The notes beneath the pieces were generated by a model. That model was not told the origin of the DNA, made no database searches, and saw nothing but the letters and a program-made list of their open reading frames with translations. The translations under genes were made by a program, and so were the position numbers. A DNA stretch of 64,000 nt from Bacillus sp. SM2101. GTDB taxonomy: Bacteria; Bacillota; Bacilli; Bacillales; SM2101. The stretch's first letter is position 1, and the number at the start of each line of letters is the position of its first letter. Location of the stretch: the NCBI RefSeq assembly GCF_018588585.1, contig NZ_JAEUFG010000006.1, positions 117,577 through 181,576 of the forward strand. The letters run 5' to 3'. Below are positions 36,465-45,838 of this stretch, in pieces.

Positions 36465-37700
36465 TTATTCATTACCAATAATTGAAAGTTTGCGGGTTTT
36501 TTCTGCAATACTCTCTGGGTCTAATTGGATACGTGCTACACCTGTTTCCATTGCAGCTTTCGCAACAGCTGCAGCAACCATTGGAGCTACTCTAGGATCA
36601 AATGGAGCTGGAATGACATAGTCTGCCTGTAGATCTTCATCTGAAACAAGCCTTGCAATCGCTTTAACGGCAGCGATCTTCATTTGCTCATTTATGTGAG
36701 TAGCACGAATATCTAGCGCACCTCGAAATATTCCAGGAAAAGCCAGGACGTTATTTACTTGATTTGGAAAATCAGATCGACCTGTTCCAACAACCTTTGC
36801 TCCAGCTTCCTTCGCCTGATCAGGCATGATTTCAGGATTAGGATTTGCCATTGCAAAAATAATCGGATCATCATCCATATTTTGAATCATTTCCTTAGTT
36901 AGTGCACCTTCAACAGAAACACCTATAAAAACATCAGCACCTTTGATAACATCGGCTAATGTTCCCTCCATTTTTTCCCGATTAGTGTACTTCGCTACTT
37001 CATTTTTTACATTGTTCATCCCATACGATCTGCCTTCAAATATAGCACCTTTAGAATCGCACATCACTATATCTCTTACACCAAAGTTATATAATAATTT
37101 GATAATTGCTATTCCAGCTGCACCCGCTCCATTAGCTACTATTTTGATTTCAGACATCTTTTTCCCAACTAATTTAAGTGCGTTCACCAAACCGGCTACT
37201 GTAACAATAGCTGTTCCGTGTTGGTCATCATGGAAAATAGGGATATTCGTTTCTTTCTTTAAGCGTTCTTCAATGATGAAACAATTTGGAGCTGCAATAT
37301 CCTCAAGGTTAACCCCACCGAATGTCGGTTCCAATAATTTCACTGTTTCAACAATTTTATCAACATCTGTTGTGTTCAAACAAATTGGAAAGGCGTCAAC
37401 TCCTGCAAAGCTTTTGAAAAGTACAGCTTTCCCTTCCATGACAGGCATAGCTGCTTCTGGTCCAATGTTACCAAGCCCCAATACAGCTGTACCGTCAGAG
37501 ACTACAGCAACCATATTTCCCTTCATCGTATATTCATAGACTTTTTGTACATCATCATAAATATCCTTACAAGGTTCTGCTACACCAGGTGAATAGGCTA
37601 AGCTTAAATCCTTTGCATTTCGAACAGGAACTTTAGATTTGGACTCTAACTTTCCTCTATGAATACTATGCATATGTAATGCTTCTTCTCTTAATGACAT
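36465..37700 (-). CDS. ytsJ: malic enzyme (YtsJ-type)
   Basis: The 411-residue short-form bacterial malic enzyme decarboxylates malate to pyruvate with reduction of NAD(P). It has SLAYSPGVAEPCKDI near the substrate site, FHDDQHGTAIVT, and Rossmann loop NGAGAAGIAI. Location upstream of accDA matches ytsJ, which in B. subtilis is the major NADP-dependent form. Cofactor preference cannot be read with certainty here. A GntR regulator follows within two bases. Confidence 0.93.
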   Translation of the reverse strand: MSLREEALHMHSIHRGKLESKSKVPVRNAKDLSLAYSPGVAEPCKDIYDDVQKVYEYTMKGNMVAVVSDGTAVLGLGNIGPEAAMPVMEGKAVLFKSFAGVDAFPICLNTTDVDKIVETVKLLEPTFGGVNLEDIAAPNCFIIEERLKKETNIPIFHDDQHGTAIVTVAGLVNALKLVGKKMSEIKIVANGAGAAGIAIIKLLYNFGVRDIVMCDSKGAIFEGRSYGMNNVKNEVAKYTNREKMEGTLADVIKGADVFIGVSVEGALTKEMIQNMDDDPIIFAMANPNPEIMPDQAKEAGAKVVGTGRSDFPNQVNNVLAFPGIFRGALDIRATHINEQMKIAAVKAIARLVSDEDLQADYVIPAPFDPRVAPMVAAAVAKAAMETGVARIQLDPESIAEKTRKLSIIGNE

Positions 37701-37908
37701 GTCATTTCACTCCTTAATGTACTACAAAGTTAGCGAAATATATAGCAAAAATATACCTCTCTTACTGCCACTCAATGTTCCTATTGTTTTATTAACTCAC
37801 GTTTCCTTCAATATGTTAATATAACTCATGTCACAAACAGCAGTAGATTGGTCTGACCAATGATACCTATACAATATAACATAATAGTGATAGAAGTAAA
37901 GAAGTATA

Positions 37909-40900
37909 TCATTTTAAAACAACGTTTCTTTCACCCAATATCTCGGTCATCTGCTCTATACATTCTTGTGAAGGGTCTACCAAAAATTCTTCAGGTAGGC
38001 GAATTGTTCTTTGTTCTCTTTCATAATATATAAGTACCGCAGTTTCTCCAGGGAATGATGATAATATATTTTTTATTTCTTGAACTTTCCCTTCAGCCAT
38101 TTGTGTGTCTTCAAATCTCAAATAAAGAGATTTATTAGAAGATGACTTGATCATTTCATCCATTGTATAAACGGTTTTAATAATAATTTGTAGCTTTTCT
38201 AACCTTTTTTCACATTTCCCTTCTACGACCACGATATTGCCCTTGTGCAGAATATTACTATATTGTTTATAAACAGCTGGAAACGCAACCGCATCAACAT
38301 CTCCTGAATCATCACTAAACGTATAAAATGACATTACTTCCCCTTTTTTTGTACGTATTACTCGATCATTTGTAATATATACACCTAATTTCACTAATTC
38401 ATTTGATTTATTATCTGCAAGCTGATGAATTTTTCTCGTACGTATGGAGAAGAATAAATCTTCATACATCGTTGTTGGATAACTTGAGAGATAGAATCCA
38501 ACAGCTTCTTTCTCCAACTTTAACATTTGATCTTCGGATAATTCTGCAACTTGAGCATATTTTGGCTTGAGCATAAATTCCTCATGAAATAATTCAATTT
38601 GATCTTTGCTATCTGGTCTAACTAGTTCAGCATGCTCTAATGCAATATCTATACTAGCTAATATAGTAGCTCTGTTTTCTCCAAACTCATCAAAGCAACC
38701 TGCCATTACTAATGACTCTATCGTTTGTCTATTAATTTGTTTCGCGGAAGTTCTTATGCAAAAATCGAATAGATCACTAAACTTTTTTTGTTTTCGGCTA
38801 CGAAAGATTTCTTTTAAAGCAGCTCCTCCAACATGGTGAATAGCAGCTAGTCCAAACCTAAGTCCATGTTTTTCAACTGAAAAACCAAAGAAGCTGTGAT
38901 TTATGGATGGTGGTAATATTTTTATGCCTTGCTGCTTAGCTTCTCTAATATAGGAAGCGAGCTTATCATCCTTACTTATGACGCTTGTTAAGATTGTTGC
39001 ATAAAAATAGATTGGATAATTTGCTTTTAGATAAGCTAAATGATACGCAATCATGCTATATGCAACTGAATGACTTCTATTAAATCCATAATTAGCAAAG
39101 CGAACTATTAAATCATAAATAGAATTTGCAACCGACACAGAGTATCCTTTGCTAACGCTGCCATTGACAAAGTGTTCCCTTTCTTCGTCTAATACATCCT
39201 TTTTCTTCTTTGATACTGCCCTTCTTAATAGATCCGCTTCACCTAACGAAAATCCTGCCATTACCGCAGCAATTTGCATAATTTGTTCTTGATACACAAT
39301 CACACCGTAGGTCTTAGCTAATATAGACTCTAAATCAGGATGTGGATATGAAATTGGAGACTTATTATGCTTCCTATCAATATAAATCGGTATGTTATCC
39401 ATTGGTCCAGGTCTATATAGTGCATTTACAGCAACAATATCCTCAAAGCTACTCGGCTTCAATCTTTTGAGCACCTGCTTCATGCCTTCGGATTCAAGCT
39501 GAAAAACACCTGTTGTTTGCCCTTGACTAAGGAGAGAGTAAGTGACCTTATCATCCATTGGAGTTTGATCTAGGTTAATGCTATTCCCAGTCTTTTTTTC
39601 AACCATAGTTATAATATTTTCTATCAATGTAAGGTTACGTAAGCCTAAAAAATCCATCTTTAGTAGACCAATATCCTCTAAAATATCCATTGGATACTGT
39701 GTTAAATATACATCTGCATGACCTTCTTGAATGGGAATGATATTCGTTAATTGTCGATCACTTATAATTACACCCGCAGCATGAGTAGATGTATGTCGTG
39801 GTAAGCCTTCTATTGTTAACGCTATTTCATATATTCTTTTCGCCACATCGGTTTGTTGTATACGCTCCCTAAACTCAGAAGATTGACGATACGCCTCCTC
39901 AAGTGTGATTCCTTGCTTCATCGGTATTTTTTTAGCTAAAAAGTCCACTTCTTTTGGTGATGCCCCCACTACTCTTCCGACATCACGTAATGATGCTCTT
40001 GCACCAAGCGTACCAAATGTAATGATTTGAGCGACATGCAATTGCCCGTACTTATTCTTTACATAATGGATCATCTCGTCACGACGGGTATCTGGAAAGT
40101 CAATATCTATATCAGGCATCGTAACCCTTTGTGGATTTAAAAACCTCTCAAACAACAACTGGTGCTTTATTGGATCTATATTAGTTATGTATAAGACATA
40201 TGCAACTAGCGAACCTGCAGCAGATCCCCTTCCTGGACCAGTTAGGATACCGTTATGGTGCGCATACTTCATAAAGTCCCAAACGATTAAAAAATAATCG
40301 CTAAATTTCATTCGATTTATAATTTCTAATTCATACATTAGACGGTCATAATGTTCGTCCGTCGGCTCTTGATAACGTTCCTTTAACCCTTTCAAACATA
40401 AAGAAGCTAAGTAATCATTCGACTGCTTGCCATCTGGAACAGGAAACCTTGGCAATTGTGCCGTACCAAGTGCTATCTCAGCATTACATCTATTTGCTAT
40501 TTCAACAGAATTTGCTACTGCGCTTGGATAGCTATTAAAAAGTTCAAGCATCTCTTCTGGATTCTTTAAATAATACTCATTTGAGGCTAGTTTAGTTAAA
40601 TGATCGTCGGATAATTTTAACCCTTGTTTAATAGCTGTTAAGCAATCATAAGCAATAGCATCTTTCTTTTCGGTATAATGTACATCATTTGTTGCTACAA
40701 CACTGAGATCAACATCTTTACTTAACGTTACTAGCATCTCAGTTAATTCACGATCTTGTTGTCTATGTTGTTGAATTGAAAAGAAAAAGCAATGATTAGC
40801 AAAAAAATTTTTGTAGAAATTAGCACGTTCTCTTGCTTTTTCAACCTCATTATTAAGTAACAATTGTTCTATTTCACCATGACGACCAGGTGTGATTGCA

Positions 40901-41271
40901 ATAAGATCTTGTCTATAATGCTGGAGCCATTTTAATGGAATACCTTCCTTCGCTTTTGTTAATACCGAACTACTAATTTTCATTAAGTTTTGATAGCCAT
41001 TATTATTTTTTGCGAGTAATACTAACGGATAAGCACTAGGCGCATCTGAACTTTCATTTACAAGTACAGAGACTGTAAGACCAATGATAGGTTTTATTGA
41101 ATGCTTTAAACATGTTTTATAAAAGGTAACAGCTCCGTACATGACATTTTCATCTGTTAATGCCAAAGCACTATAACCGTGATGTTTTGCTTTTAAAACT
41201 AAACTTTCAATTGATGCTGCACTATTCAATAAGCTGTACGCACTTTTTATTTGAAGGTGAACAAAAGACAC
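37909..41271 (-). CDS. dnaE: DNA polymerase III subunit alpha DnaE
   Basis: The roughly 1120-residue family C polymerase extends RNA primers at the replication fork before handing over to PolC. An N-terminal PHP domain (about 3-200) precedes the palm with catalytic MPDIDIDFPDTRRDEM. Helix-hairpin-helix and C-terminal OB-fold regions follow. The start is GTG 41271 in VSFVHLQIKSAYSLLNS, matching the DnaE N-terminus, with GTAGGGG upstream. The longer frame to 41310 adds 13 unrelated residues. It is monocistronic and divergent from ytrH. Confidence 0.96.
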   Translation of the reverse strand: MSFVHLQIKSAYSLLNSAASIESLVLKAKHHGYSALALTDENVMYGAVTFYKTCLKHSIKPIIGLTVSVLVNESSDAPSAYPLVLLAKNNNGYQNLMKISSSVLTKAKEGIPLKWLQHYRQDLIAITPGRHGEIEQLLLNNEVEKARERANFYKNFFANHCFFFSIQQHRQQDRELTEMLVTLSKDVDLSVVATNDVHYTEKKDAIAYDCLTAIKQGLKLSDDHLTKLASNEYYLKNPEEMLELFNSYPSAVANSVEIANRCNAEIALGTAQLPRFPVPDGKQSNDYLASLCLKGLKERYQEPTDEHYDRLMYELEIINRMKFSDYFLIVWDFMKYAHHNGILTGPGRGSAAGSLVAYVLYITNIDPIKHQLLFERFLNPQRVTMPDIDIDFPDTRRDEMIHYVKNKYGQLHVAQIITFGTLGARASLRDVGRVVGASPKEVDFLAKKIPMKQGITLEEAYRQSSEFRERIQQTDVAKRIYEIALTIEGLPRHTSTHAAGVIISDRQLTNIIPIQEGHADVYLTQYPMDILEDIGLLKMDFLGLRNLTLIENIITMVEKKTGNSINLDQTPMDDKVTYSLLSQGQTTGVFQLESEGMKQVLKRLKPSSFEDIVAVNALYRPGPMDNIPIYIDRKHNKSPISYPHPDLESILAKTYGVIVYQEQIMQIAAVMAGFSLGEADLLRRAVSKKKKDVLDEEREHFVNGSVSKGYSVSVANSIYDLIVRFANYGFNRSHSVAYSMIAYHLAYLKANYPIYFYATILTSVISKDDKLASYIREAKQQGIKILPPSINHSFFGFSVEKHGLRFGLAAIHHVGGAALKEIFRSRKQKKFSDLFDFCIRTSAKQINRQTIESLVMAGCFDEFGENRATILASIDIALEHAELVRPDSKDQIELFHEEFMLKPKYAQVAELSEDQMLKLEKEAVGFYLSSYPTTMYEDLFFSIRTRKIHQLADNKSNELVKLGVYITNDRVIRTKKGEVMSFYTFSDDSGDVDAVAFPAVYKQYSNILHKGNIVVVEGKCEKRLEKLQIIIKTVYTMDEMIKSSSNKSLYLRFEDTQMAEGKVQEIKNILSSFPGETAVLIYYEREQRTIRLPEEFLVDPSQECIEQMTEILGERNVVLK

Positions 41272-41481
41272 AGAAACCCCTACCTTATCATCATTACTTT
41301 TAGAGTTCATTTATAAATAATCCGAATTGAATGCACTTGTAGACTTAGATTCATTTAAATATGTAGCTAGCTTAGCCGTCGAATGACAGAAGCTGTTGCA
41401 TTTTTTTGTTAACAGAATATAGCACTTTCATACAAGTACAGTTTTGTTCCTTACTTCATTCAAATCCCTCTATTAATAATT

Positions 41482-41508
41482 ATATTTGTTGTAACCAAGC
41501 TATACAAA
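41482..41508 (+). promoter_or_regulatory. candidate sigma-E promoter of ytrH-ytrI
   Basis: ATATT (41482-41486) and TATACAAA (41501-41508) are separated by 14 bases. This resembles the mother-cell sigma-E consensus (ATATT, 14 bases, CATACANT). ytrH of B. subtilis is transcribed by sigma-E, which supports the reading. Confidence 0.55.
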
Positions 41509-41564
41509 TCAAAAACATATTTCCTTATGTTTGTCCATATACATGTATCGAAAGGGTGATGAGT

Positions 41565-41906
41565 ATGGAATTGAAGGAAGCGTTTATCCCAATGTTTATA
41601 AAAAGCTATTTTATAGCCTTCGGTGTTCTACTCGGTGGGGCTTTAATTGGTGGTTTAGGAGCATTTATATCTGGGCAACCACCCTTAACTGAAATGTTTC
41701 GTCTGTCAAACAGATTAAAGATATGGGCATTGGTAGCGGCAATTGGTGGAACGTTTGATGCGATTTATAGCTTTGAGCGCGGCATATTTTCTGGAGAAAC
41801 TCGTGATGTATTTAAACAAATTTTACTTATTGTTTCAGCTATGGGAGGCGCTCAAACAGGGACGGAAATCATTCATTGGTTTACACAGGAACATATATCA
41901 CGATGA
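41565..41906 (+). CDS. ytrH: sporulation protein YtrH
   Basis: The 113-residue membrane protein has hydrophobic segments at about 12-33 and 48-66 plus a C-terminal one. The motif IAFGVLLGGALIGGLGAF and the downstream RLKIWALVAAIGGTFDA fit YtrH, a mother-cell protein needed for efficient sporulation. The start is ATG 41565 after AAAGGG; ATG 41559 is the alternative. The frame back to 41406 has no similarity. It overlaps ytrI by four bases (ATGA). Confidence 0.9.
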   Translation: MELKEAFIPMFIKSYFIAFGVLLGGALIGGLGAFISGQPPLTEMFRLSNRLKIWALVAAIGGTFDAIYSFERGIFSGETRDVFKQILLIVSAMGGAQTGTEIIHWFTQEHISR

Positions 41907-42406
41907 GGATACCGCCACATTTTCAATTACCGAATTGGCAGCGATTTTTTGCTGGAGTAGCTATTGGTGCCATTATTAGTTGGTTAGTGTTTCTATATAT
42001 GTTTGGCGTTTTACAGGAAAAACAAGTTAGTATGATTGAGCGTCAGCAAAAAGAAATTTTCAAACTTAATAATGACATAAAAATTTGGCAGGATGATTAT
42101 CGAGAGTTAAATGAGAAGAATAAAAAACAACTAACTTTACAAGAAATAATAATAGACATCACCGCACATGAAAAATTTAACTTAGATCAAAATAGCATCA
42201 TCTTTATTCAGGAAGAAATCAGAAAAGAACTAAGCTCTTTGCTTGCGAAAGATATTGAAACAGTTTATAAAAATAGTACTTTGTTAGAGAAATCAATTGA
42301 AAACAAACCATTTACAATTAATGAAAAATCATACCGAGTAAGAATAAAAAAGATTGGATATTTCACAACATTATATATTCATGGAACGATTGAAATCGTA
42401 AAGTAA
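41903..42406 (+). CDS. ytrI: sporulation membrane protein YtrI
   Basis: The 167-residue protein has one transmembrane segment (about 15-37), then a coiled region (about 45-85) and a small soluble domain, probably in the intermembrane space of the forespore. It begins MRIPPHFQLPNWQRF. The ATG overlaps the ytrH stop codon, so the pair is coupled. YtrI is known as a sigma-E-dependent sporulation protein of unknown activity. Confidence 0.85.
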   Translation: MRIPPHFQLPNWQRFFAGVAIGAIISWLVFLYMFGVLQEKQVSMIERQQKEIFKLNNDIKIWQDDYRELNEKNKKQLTLQEIIIDITAHEKFNLDQNSIIFIQEEIRKELSSLLAKDIETVYKNSTLLEKSIENKPFTINEKSYRVRIKKIGYFTTLYIHGTIEIVK

Positions 42407-42410
42407 GCAG

Positions 42411-42443
42411 ATAACAGGAATGAGTGAGATTCATTCCCGTTAT
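42411..42443. terminator. bidirectional terminator between ytrI and nrnA
   Basis: ATAAC and GGAATGA pair with TCATTCC and GTTAT with one mismatch. The hairpin is followed by T-rich sequence on the plus strand. Both ytrI and nrnA end here. Confidence 0.75.
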
Positions 42444-42444
42444 T

Positions 42445-43380
42445 TTATTCAGCACAAACCTTTTCTAAATCTGCCAATACATCATTCATTGTATCCCAAG
42501 AATAAATTGATGCCCCTGCGGCGAGTGGGTGCCCCCCACCATTGTATTTCTTCGCTACCCCATTTATTACAAGCGCTTTCGAGCGTAGACGTACCCTAAT
42601 TACATCTTCCTCTTCAACAAAAAATACCCAAGCTTTTATCCCTTGAATATGTCCGATTGTACTTACCAATTGAGAAGCTTCCATAGGAGTAACCTCAAAT
42701 TCATCTAGCATTTCCTTTGTTATAATAACAGAAGCAGCACCATTTTCTGACACAGTAAGGTTTTGAAATACATAACCATTTAACTTTGCAACATTCAGTT
42801 TCGTTTCGTATAGCTGATTATAAAGATTATTAATTGAAAAACCATATTCAATTAGTTCACTGGCATACTTAAAAGTTATTGGGTTCGTATTAGGAAACAT
42901 AAACCTCCCAGTATCTCCTACAATACCTGCATATATCAACTCTGCCGCCTTTTTATTTAATACTAATCCTTCATTTTCACCATATTTATAAAACTCATAA
43001 ATCATTTCACTCGTTGAACTTGCAGTTGTATCTACCCAAATAATATCACCATAAGGCGTTTCATTAGGGTGATGATCTATTTTAATTAGTTTCTTTCCTA
43101 AGGAATACCTCGTATCATCAATTCTTTCTTCATTGGCAGTATCACATACTATCACCAGAGCATCATTATATGTTATATCCGTGATGTCATCTAATCTACT
43201 TAAAAAGTTCAAAGACTTTTCCTCACTACCTACTGAAAATACTTTTTTTTCTGGAAAAGACGCTCTAATGATTTCTGACAACCCACATTGGGAACCGTAT
43301 GCATCAGGATCGGGGCGAACATGCCTATGAACTATAATTGTGTCGAACTGTTTTATTGCTTGCAAAATATTATCTTTCAT
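42445..43380 (-). CDS. nrnA: oligoribonuclease / pAp phosphatase NrnA
   Basis: The 311-residue DHH-DHHA1 phosphoesterase degrades nanoRNAs and dephosphorylates 3'-phosphoadenosine 5'-phosphate. Motifs are HRHVRPDPDAYGSQCGL, IVCDTANEERI, the DHH triad in IKIDHHPNETPYGD, and the substrate-binding NGGGHPLAAGASI. Its position between ytrI and ytpI equals B. subtilis ytqI (nrnA). AGGAGAT precedes the ATG. Confidence 0.95.
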   Translation of the reverse strand: MKDNILQAIKQFDTIIVHRHVRPDPDAYGSQCGLSEIIRASFPEKKVFSVGSEEKSLNFLSRLDDITDITYNDALVIVCDTANEERIDDTRYSLGKKLIKIDHHPNETPYGDIIWVDTTASSTSEMIYEFYKYGENEGLVLNKKAAELIYAGIVGDTGRFMFPNTNPITFKYASELIEYGFSINNLYNQLYETKLNVAKLNGYVFQNLTVSENGAASVIITKEMLDEFEVTPMEASQLVSTIGHIQGIKAWVFFVEEEDVIRVRLRSKALVINGVAKKYNGGGHPLAAGASIYSWDTMNDVLADLEKVCAE

Positions 43381-43507
43381 TAGTATCTCCTAACATTCAA
43401 TGGTTTTCTTTATCATAACATGAAAGAGCATAGCATAGTTAGTTGTAGCTTTTTAGGCTATTAATCGCTAAAATAATAATGGACAAACAAGATGGAGGTT
43501 TAACTGC

Positions 43508-43807
43508 ATGCCTGTATTCGTTATATTTATCGTTTTATCTATTTCATTTTATTTATTTTATAAAATAAAATACTTCAGAACAAAAAGGCCGATTGAACGT
43601 CAGTGGATATCTGCTAAATCTAGTATGGCACTTGGTACCTTCGTTTTATTATTTGCAATTAACCAGCTAATATTATTCCCAACAACGATTACATTCATTG
43701 TTGGAACGATATTGATATTGTTTGGTGGAGGTAGTATTTGGGCAGGGTATCGAGCGTATAAATATTTTTTACCACTAGCGATTAAAGAAGCTGAAGAACT
43801 TAAATAA
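43508..43807 (+). CDS. ytpI: YtpI family membrane protein
   Basis: The 99-residue protein has three hydrophobic segments (about 2-18, 38-58 and 62-82) and a YFRTKRPIERQWISAKSSMALG stretch characteristic in size and layout of YtpI. Function is unknown. GGAGG lies nine bases upstream of the ATG. It is flanked by nrnA and ytoI, as in B. subtilis. Confidence 0.8.
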   Translation: MPVFVIFIVLSISFYLFYKIKYFRTKRPIERQWISAKSSMALGTFVLLFAINQLILFPTTITFIVGTILILFGGGSIWAGYRAYKYFLPLAIKEAEELK

Positions 43808-43816
43808 AGGATGAAA

Positions 43817-43842
43817 GCGGAGATAGCATATCTCCGCTTCTG
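43817..43842. terminator. hairpin after ytpI
   Basis: AAGCGGAGATA pairs perfectly with TATCTCCGCTT around a few bases. The following sequence has only a short T-rich part, so termination strength is uncertain. Confidence 0.6.
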
Positions 43843-43934
43843 TTATTACTTGGACGATGACAATCTACCGTGTAAGGTGTTTGTATTTAGTAGAATTCGG
43901 TCGCACACATATTCTCTAAGATAAGGTAAAGCAC

Positions 43935-45254
43935 TTATGACCGGTCAATAAGTTGACACATCATTAAAGCTTTTCCAACAACCACCCCTTCATTGTAAAC
44001 CTCTACATCTACTTTGCCGAATTTACGACCCACTTCTAATACTTTTGGACGTATTTCAATCATACTCTCAATTTGTACAGGTTTAATGAAATAGATTGTA
44101 ATGTTTTCTACAACTATATCTCCTTTTTTAAAAGAACGAAGAACTCTATTAGCAGCTTCCGTTACGATTGTCGTAAATACACCGTAAGAGATTGTTCCAA
44201 GATGGTTTGTCATTTGTGGTGTTACTTCACACCGATACATTTCACTTTCTTTTGAACTAGTAGATATATTTACAAAATGACTCGTCACTAGATCATCAAT
44301 TGTCTCTCCGATTTGAGGTTGTCGTTGAATCATTTGCAATGCTTTTAACACGTCTTGCCGACTAATTATTCCTTGAAGCTTATTTGATTGGTTCACAACC
44401 GGGAGCATTTCAATCCCTTCCCAAACCATCATATGAGAACATGATGCTACTGACGTTTTCCCACTTACGTTCAATGGATTTTTCGTCATTATTTTCTCTA
44501 TCACCGTGTCATTGTTACTCCCCATAATGTCTTTTGCGGTAACCATGCCTTGAATTTTCAATTGATCATCAACTACTGGATATCGACTATGTTTTGTCTC
44601 AGTATTATATTCATACCATTTTGAAACCGGATCATTCACCTTTAAATAAATGGTATTTTCGATAGGAGTCAATATATCCTCAACTAACACAATTTCTTTT
44701 TTAATTAATTGATCATATATGGCTCGATTGATCATTGTTGCAACAGTAAACGTATCATAACTACTAGAAATGATCGGCAATTGTAGTTCATCTGCTAGCT
44801 TTTTCACATAATCATCAGTATCAAAGCCACCAGTAATTAATACAGCTGCTCCCGCCTCTAATGCAAGTTCATGTGCTTTCGTCCGGTTTCCAACTATTAA
44901 TAGATTTCCTGCCCCAGTGTATCGCATCATTGCTTCGAGCTTCATTGCACCGATGACCATTTTGTTCAGTGTTTTATGTAAGCCTTCTCTTCCACCTAAA
45001 ACTTGCCCATCTACAATATTTACAACCTCGGCATATGTAAGCTTTTCAAAGTTTTCTTTTTTCTTACGTTCAATTCTAATTGTTCCGACACGTTCAATCG
45101 TACTCACATAGCCTTTATTTTCTGCATCCTTTATTGCACGGTACGCTGTTCCCTCACTTACACTCATATCTTTTGCAATTTGGCGAACTGAAATTTTTTC
45201 CCCTACCGGTAAGCTATCAATGTGTTGTAATATTTGTTCATGTTTTGTAGCCAA
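43935..45254 (-). CDS. ytoI: DRTGG- and CBS-domain protein YtoI
   Basis: The 439-residue multidomain protein is the same length as B. subtilis YtoI. It contains a winged-helix-like segment (about 1-62, SVRQIAKDMSVSEGTAYRAI), a DRTGG domain (about 65-175) and two CBS domains (about 185-305, with VTAKDIM and IISRQDVLKAL). A C-terminal hotdog thioesterase-like domain (about 320-439) ends it. CBS pairs usually bind adenine nucleotides. The ligand and target are unknown. The start is TTG 45254, six bases after AAAGGGTG; the ATG at 45281 overlaps that site. Confidence 0.87.
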   Translation of the reverse strand: MATKHEQILQHIDSLPVGEKISVRQIAKDMSVSEGTAYRAIKDAENKGYVSTIERVGTIRIERKKKENFEKLTYAEVVNIVDGQVLGGREGLHKTLNKMVIGAMKLEAMMRYTGAGNLLIVGNRTKAHELALEAGAAVLITGGFDTDDYVKKLADELQLPIISSSYDTFTVATMINRAIYDQLIKKEIVLVEDILTPIENTIYLKVNDPVSKWYEYNTETKHSRYPVVDDQLKIQGMVTAKDIMGSNNDTVIEKIMTKNPLNVSGKTSVASCSHMMVWEGIEMLPVVNQSNKLQGIISRQDVLKALQMIQRQPQIGETIDDLVTSHFVNISTSSKESEMYRCEVTPQMTNHLGTISYGVFTTIVTEAANRVLRSFKKGDIVVENITIYFIKPVQIESMIEIRPKVLEVGRKFGKVDVEVYNEGVVVGKALMMCQLIDRS

Positions 45255-45404
45255 TTTATTCACCCTTTTTCTCGGTTTCATTATTGGTAGTAGCTAGAAG
45301 TTTGTTAAAATCCTACTATTACACTACCAAATATGGACACCGCTTGGATTATCTAACCCTATTTTTCTTTATTATAAAGGTGTGAGCAAATTGATTCAAT
45401 GAAG

Positions 45405-45644
45405 CTATTGGTACTGTTTTACTTTTTTTACTTGATTTTTAGATAATCTAACCTTTTGTGATGATTTGTTCTTAGGTAAATACAACAATCCCACTAAATT
45501 ACCTCCTATAACAATGATCCCAAAGCTAATCCAGACGAGCGAATAAACACCATGCAAGGTATCTGTTGTAAAAGACAAAGAGGGTACCGCAATATATATG
45601 ATCGCACTACTAATAAGAAGGCATAGCAACAGTCTATTTTTCAT
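45405..45644 (-). CDS. small two-segment membrane protein of unknown function
   Basis: The 79-residue protein has hydrophobic segments at about 3-21 and 36-57 and a basic tail. I do not recognise the family. ATG 45644 (MKNRLLLCLLISS) follows GAAAGGATTG, a good ribosome binding site. The frame from 45662 includes that site. It lies alone between ytoI and the phosphotransferase-like gene. Confidence 0.6.
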   Translation of the reverse strand: MKNRLLLCLLISSAIIYIAVPSLSFTTDTLHGVYSLVWISFGIIVIGGNLVGLLYLPKNKSSQKVRLSKNQVKKVKQYQ

Positions 45645-45756
45645 TTGTTTCAATCCTTTCAAATAGAGTTTGTACTAATTAATATGCACCTTATGCCTTA
45701 AAAAGAAGTAGCTGATCGAGTAGATACATAAAATAGATAAATTCCTCTCATTTACA

Positions 45757-45776
45757 AAAGGAAAAGGCTCTTTCGT
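45757..45776. repeat. solitary end fragment of repeat family A
   Basis: GAAAAGGCTCTTTCGTATT matches the family A terminal sequence (AAAAGGCTCTTTTCGTAA) with one missing T. No partner end was found nearby. Confidence 0.45.
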
Positions 45777-45838
45777 ATTTCCTACTTTCACATGTGGAAC
45801 AAGTTACCAGGGTAAAACATCTAATTATGTATGTGTTA

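Noticed and set aside
36943-37539. 198-codon plus-strand frame
   Set aside because: It is a shadow antisense to the malic enzyme gene.
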